Positions 31,905-34,985 of a stretch of DNA of 34,985 bases are shown here, piece after piece. The stretch is from Thermoproteota archaeon (GTDB lineage: Archaea; Thermoproteota; Methanomethylicia; Methanomethylicales; JAGHCH01): assembly GCA_021160575.1 (NCBI GenBank), contig JAGHCH010000005.1:1-34985 (forward strand). Reading direction: 5' to 3'. Positions within the stretch are counted from its first letter, which is position 1. The number at the start of each line of letters is the position of its first letter. The position numbers and the translations under genes were made by a program. The notes beneath the pieces are model-generated. The model was not told the origin of the DNA. It ran no database searches and saw nothing but the letters and a program-made list of their open reading frames with translations.

Positions 31905-33335
31905 CTAGATGGGTGGCTTAAGGTTGTGGTAGCTGGAGCACTGCTCGTAGGTGTAGGCTACTCTGAACATCACATGCTCATGGAAGGGTGCCGCCATGAT
32001 CTGCAATCCCACCGGAAGTCCATCTACGAAGCCGCAAGGCACCGAAATTGCCGGAATTCCAGCGAGATTAATGGGCACTGTGTCGATGTCCACCATGTAC
32101 ATGGCTAGCGGATCTTCAATTCTCTCACCTATCTTGAAGGCTGGAAGGGGCATGGTTGGAGCAAGAAGGACATCAAACTTCTTGAAGGCGCAGTCGAAGT
32201 CACCTTTGATAAGCGTTCTCACCTTCAAGGCCTTCAAGTAGTATTGGTCGTAATATCCAGCAGATAGAGCGAAGGTGCCGAGTATAATCCTCCGCTTCAC
32301 CTCGGCTCCAAAGCCCAAAGCTCTTGTCTTGGAAAACACTTTAACCCACTCTTCGCCCTCCTCGAAAGCACTGAAGCCGTAGCGCACGCCATCATACCTA
32401 GCCAGATTTGAGCTAGCCTCAGACATCGCGATGATGTAGTAGGCGGGCAGCGAATAGGGGAGATGCGGAAAGGATACCTCCTCATACTCCATTCCATGGC
32501 TTTCAAGGAGCTTGATAGCCCTCCAAACAGCTTCAGCAACCCGTGGATCCGTCCCTTCACCGAAGAACTCCTTGGGAATTCCAGCTTTGAGCCCCTTCAC
32601 ATCCACCACGAGGGCTGAGAGATAGTCCTTAGAGGGGGGATCAACCGAGGTGCTGTCATTAGGATCTCGCCCACAGATTACTGAGAGGAGGAGAGCTGCG
32701 TCACGGACATCTCTAGTGATGGGACCTATCTGCTCTAAGCTATTGGCATAGGCTACAAGCCCGTAGCGGCTCACGAGCCCATAAGTGGGCTTCACGCCAA
32801 CCACGCCGCAGAAGGCAGCAGGACACCTCACAGAACCTCCAGTATCAGAACCAAGGGAAGCAACTGCTTCCCTTGCAGCAACAGCAGCCGCGCTACCACC
32901 AGAAGATCCTCCAGGAACACATTCAAGGTTCCATGGATTATAGGTGGGGCCATAGGCGCTGTTCTCGGTGGAAGAGCCCATGGCAAACTCGTCCATGTTA
33001 GTCTTGCCAATGATTAAGCCACCTTCAGCCTTTATTCTGGCGACTGTTGTGGCATCGTATGGAGGAATGTATCCTTCAAGGATCTTAGAGGCACATGTAG
33101 TTGGAAGACCTCTAGTGCTGATGTTATCCTTTATAGCTATAGGCGCATTAAAAAGAAGACCCTCACTTGAAGAATTACTGCGCATCTCTTCATTGACTGC
33201 GAGATAGGCGTGAAGCTTGCTGTCCACCTCCTTGATTCTCGAGAGATAAGCATCCACTACGTCTTCCCTGGAGACATTCCCTCTCCTAAGAGCATCAACC
33301 AGCTCGAACAGCGTTAGCTCCAGTAGCCGCTTCAT
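31905..33335 (-). CDS. gatA: Aspartyl/glutamyl-tRNA amidotransferase subunit A
   Basis: Amidase subunit that frees ammonia from glutamine. With ATG 33335 as start (476 residues; GAGGT about 8 bases upstream) the Ser-cisSer-Lys triad reads K69 (APIAIKDN), S144 (PGGSSGGS) and S168 (DTGGSV), each exactly ten lower than the bacterial K79/S154/S178. This numbering supports the ATG over the frame extending to TTG 33353. Glutamine could come from the glutamine synthetase of this window. The gene starts about 10 bases after gatC and is followed by gatB, so gatCAB is an operon. Confidence 0.95.
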   Translation of the reverse strand: MKRLLELTLFELVDALRRGNVSREDVVDAYLSRIKEVDSKLHAYLAVNEEMRSNSSSEGLLFNAPIAIKDNISTRGLPTTCASKILEGYIPPYDATTVARIKAEGGLIIGKTNMDEFAMGSSTENSAYGPTYNPWNLECVPGGSSGGSAAAVAAREAVASLGSDTGGSVRCPAAFCGVVGVKPTYGLVSRYGLVAYANSLEQIGPITRDVRDAALLLSVICGRDPNDSTSVDPPSKDYLSALVVDVKGLKAGIPKEFFGEGTDPRVAEAVWRAIKLLESHGMEYEEVSFPHLPYSLPAYYIIAMSEASSNLARYDGVRYGFSAFEEGEEWVKVFSKTRALGFGAEVKRRIILGTFALSAGYYDQYYLKALKVRTLIKGDFDCAFKKFDVLLAPTMPLPAFKIGERIEDPLAMYMVDIDTVPINLAGIPAISVPCGFVDGLPVGLQIMAAPFHEHVMFRVAYTYEQCSSYHNLKPPI

Positions 33336-33345
33336 CACTGGAACC

Positions 33346-33642
33346 TCACACAATTTTAGGCGCTACGAAGTAACCGTTCTTCTTGTGAGCAGCATTCCTC
33401 AGAGCCTCCTCTTGAGGGAGAGGAGAGGCTGGCTCATCTTCTCTGAAGACATTGGTCAGTTCTACAACATGGTAGGTTGGCTGAACATTAGAGGTATCAA
33501 CTTCGTCGAGCTTTCTGAAGAATTCCAAGATCCTGTTGAGCTGCTCTGTGAAAACCCTTTTCTCTTCCTCAGAGAGTTCCACCTTGGCTAGCCAGGAGAG
33601 GTGTTCGGTCTGTTCTAGGGATACCAGCTTACGTGAAGCCAA
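33346..33642 (-). CDS. gatC: Aspartyl/glutamyl-tRNA amidotransferase subunit C
   Basis: Small bridging subunit that stabilises GatA with GatB. 98 residues: VSLEQTEHLSWLAKVELSEEEKRVFTEQLNRILEFFRKLDEVDTSNVQPTYHV matches the conserved GatC helical hairpin and the loop, and DEPASPLPQEEALRNAAHKKNGYFVAPKIV is the characteristic extended tail. TTG start at 33642 with GGTGA about 8 bases upstream. First gene of the operon gatC-gatA-gatB, probably continuing into pit and its DUF47 partner. A hairpin lies just before it (33657-33670). Confidence 0.94.
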   Translation of the reverse strand: MASRKLVSLEQTEHLSWLAKVELSEEEKRVFTEQLNRILEFFRKLDEVDTSNVQPTYHVVELTNVFREDEPASPLPQEEALRNAAHKKNGYFVAPKIV

Positions 33643-33656
33643 TCCAAGCTCACCGT

Positions 33657-33670
33657 GGGCGTGAGCGCCC
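33657..33670 (-). promoter_or_regulatory. GC hairpin at the 5' end of the gat operon
   Basis: GGGCG-TGAG-CGCCC, a perfect five-base stem with tetraloop. A TATA-like GCTTTAGAG on the minus strand (near 33693-33700) would put the mRNA start near 33668, making this a very 5' cap-like hairpin or a DNA operator at the start site. Confidence 0.3.
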
Positions 33671-33725
33671 TCATCCGGGTCAGCCTAGAGAAAGAGGCAA
33701 AGACTCTAAAGCTTTTCCGTCTCTA

Positions 33726-33746
33726 GGAAAAAGAAGGAAGAAGAAG
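33726..33746 (-). terminator. Pyrimidine/T-rich termination region after hsp20
   Basis: Directly after the hsp20 stop the minus strand is a 21-base pyrimidine run with one T5 (33728-33732), typical of archaeal intrinsic termination. It separates hsp20 from the gat operon on the same strand. Confidence 0.4.
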
Positions 33747-34187
33747 CTACTCGACTTTGATGGAGTGTTTACGGACTGCTTCAAGCTTGGGAAGCTTGAC
33801 TTCGAGAACTCCGTTCCTGAAGGTAGCTTTAGCTTTGGAGGGATCTACTTCCGCGGGGAGGCTTACTTTTGTGTAGAAGCCAGTGTAGCGCCTCTCCAGC
33901 TGATAGGGGCGTTCAGCCTCCTCTCGCCGAGTTTCAGCTTTGATCTCTAGAGTCTTGTTGTAGAGGCTTAGCTGAATATCCTCTTTGTTCACTCCGGGAA
34001 GCTCGGCCACAACGACTACTTCATTATCGGTTTCATACACATCAACGAGGGGTTCGCGATACTCTGGCGCTAGAGTTGCCCGTGTTCTCCGCGGAGGGGC
34101 CCATAGAGGGGTTCTCAGGATATCACTAAGTAAACGATCTAGCTCTCGCTGAATTCTCCTTATTTCATCGAAGACGTCGCGGTGCAT
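33747..34187 (-). CDS. hsp20: Small heat shock protein, Hsp20/alpha-crystallin family
   Basis: ATP-independent holdase chaperone, oligomeric, cytoplasmic. 146 residues: an N-terminal arm with IRRIQRELDRLLSDIL, alpha-crystallin domain from REPLVDVYETDNEVVVVAELPGV to the hallmark ATFRNGVLEVKLPK (A-x-x-x-N-G-V-L), and a C-terminal HSIKVE for inter-dimer contact (I-x-V type). ATG 34187. A TATA box AAATATATTTT (34214-34223 on minus) predicts a start within a few bases of the ATG, so the mRNA may be nearly leaderless. Divergent from a CDC48 unfoldase, so two proteostasis genes share a 106-base spacer. Confidence 0.95.
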   Translation of the reverse strand: MHRDVFDEIRRIQRELDRLLSDILRTPLWAPPRRTRATLAPEYREPLVDVYETDNEVVVVAELPGVNKEDIQLSLYNKTLEIKAETRREEAERPYQLERRYTGFYTKVSLPAEVDPSKAKATFRNGVLEVKLPKLEAVRKHSIKVE

Positions 34188-34199
34188 GGCAGATCCCCA

Positions 34200-34224
34200 A
34201 TATTTCTAGCTAAAATATATTTGA
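34200..34224. promoter_or_regulatory. hsp20 promoter with overlapping inverted repeat
   Basis: The minus-strand TATA (34213-34224) overlaps a perfect six-base inverted repeat ATATTT/AAATAT (34200-34218, spacer 7). This is compatible with a heat-shock repressor covering TATA and start site. A second AT core (34229-34240) and ATTAAAAC near 34253-34260 would serve the divergent CDC48 gene. Confidence 0.35.
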
Positions 34225-34293
34225 CTACGAAACATATAATAGCGAGCAAACTATTAAAACTTTCCCTAAACTGGAGGGTAGGTGGGGATATGT

Positions 34294-34985
34294 ATGGCTA
34301 AGAAGGAGCTGATGCTCAGAGTTGCTGAGGCTAAGCAGCGTGACGTAGGCAGGAGCATCGCCCGCATAGATAGGAGTGCGATGAGTGCCTTGGGCGTGAG
34401 TATAGGGGAGTACATCGAGATTAGAGGGAAGAAGGGCACTGTAGCTGTTGTTTGGCCTCCTTACCCTGAGGATGAAGGAAAGGACATCATCAGAATTGAC
34501 GGCATCATTAGGCAGAATGCTGGAACCTCCGTGGGAGAGACCGTTGTTGTCTCTAAAGCTGATGTAAAGCCCGCCACCCGCGTGGTTTTTGCTCCGACTG
34601 AGGCTGTGAGGTTCGGCGCTGATTTCAGCGAGTATGTGAAGAGGCAGCTATTGGGGAAGCCCATCACTAGAGGGGACAGCATTCAAGTGCCTATTCTCGG
34701 CGTTGCTTTGAGATTTGTAGCGGTTGCAACTCAACCTTCGCCGCAGGTTTACATCACCGAGGACACCGAGATCATGGTGAGGGAGGAGCCAGCGAAGGTT
34801 GAGGAAATTGCAGTGCCTAGGGTTACCTACGAGGATATCGGCGACTTGGAGGAGGCTAAGCAGAAGATTAGAGAGATGGTAGAGCTTCCATTGAAGCACC
34901 CGGAGCTGTTCAGGAGGCTGGGAATCGAGCCTCCTCGAGGAGTGCTCCTCTATGGCCCGCCGGGCTGTGGTAAGACTTTGCTTGC
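34294..34985 (+). CDS. CDC48/VAT-type AAA ATPase, C-terminus cut by window edge
   Basis: Hexameric AAA unfoldase that extracts and feeds proteins to the proteasome. The 230 visible residues hold the N-domain (double-psi beta barrel: [35 protein letters not shown], then the four-stranded part [11 protein letters not shown]) and the start of the D1 domain: [33 protein letters not shown] and GPPGCGKT, the Walker A with the common G/A-to-C variation. The remainder (D1 Walker B and D2) lies past the edge. ATG 34294 was chosen for GGTGGGG 6 bases upstream; ATG 34290 stops after three codons. Confidence 0.94.
   Translation, partial: MAKKELMLRVAEAKQRDVGRSIARIDRSAMSALGVSIGEYIEIRGKKGTVAVVWPPYPEDEGKDIIRIDGIIRQNAGTSVGETVVVSKADVKPATRVVFAPTEAVRFGADFSEYVKRQLLGKPITRGDSIQVPILGVALRFVAVATQPSPQVYITEDTEIMVREEPAKVEEIAVPRVTYEDIGDLEEAKQKIREMVELPLKHPELFRRLGIEPPRGVLLYGPPGCGKTLL

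Noticed and set aside
1-34985. CRISPR array, insertion sequence or prophage
   Set aside because: No regularly spaced repeats, transposase motifs or integrase seen; all genes look like housekeeping or metabolism.

Overview
The window is from an archaeon, most likely a thermophilic or moderately thermophilic anaerobe of the TACK group. Evidence seen directly: archaeal-type TrpRS, AMP phosphorylase, ribose-1,5-bisphosphate isomerase, a CDC48/VAT ATPase, GatCAB, TATA boxes 22-30 bases before starts, many TTG/GTG starts with GGAGG-type Shine-Dalgarno (SD) sites, and a tRNA with all-GC acceptor stem and encoded CCA. IorAB and an ADP-forming acyl-CoA synthetase subunit suggest amino-acid fermentation. 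The lineage is inference. Genes fill nearly everything; no gap exceeds 300 bases.

Layout. 1-6032 (minus): truncated polyprenyl synthase with a CPBP membrane protease, a four-CBS protein, a JAMM protease coupled to an Mrp Fe-S carrier ATPase, a universal stress protein, an orphan, a HIT hydrolase and a small membrane protein. 6138-9948: adenosine-specific kinase, a Cys-rich orphan, tRNA-Cys(GCA), SepCysS, then glutamine synthetase. 10133-14759: TrpRS, a thioredoxin-fold protein, DNA ligase, a one-domain Lrp-type sensor, UbiX and an LpdD-like prenyl-FMN chaperone. 14831-20620: a membrane protein, AMP phosphorylase, a DUF92 protein, an orphan, an NCS1 permease and TenA. 20610-25436: R15P isomerase, PRPP synthetase and iron alcohol dehydrogenase, then a nucleoside phosphorylase facing a PfkB kinase. 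25405-28721: AcdB divergent from IorAB. 28701-33642: GatCAB, PiT phosphate transporter and its DUF47 partner. 33747-34985: Hsp20 divergent from a truncated CDC48.

How genes work together. AMP phosphorylase, nucleoside phosphorylase, a possible ribose-1-phosphate kinase (PfkB), R15P isomerase and PRPP synthetase together form most of the archaeal pentose bisphosphate pathway, which feeds RuBisCO (not in the window). tRNA-Cys beside SepCysS, with GatCAB 22 kb away, points to indirect, tRNA-dependent synthesis of Cys and of Asn and/or Gln. IorAB with AcdB would turn aryl pyruvates into aryl acids plus ATP.

A window-wide architectural feature: all seven convergent gene pairs overlap at their 3' ends (4 to 83 bases), three of them through a 4-base palindrome shared by both stop codons.
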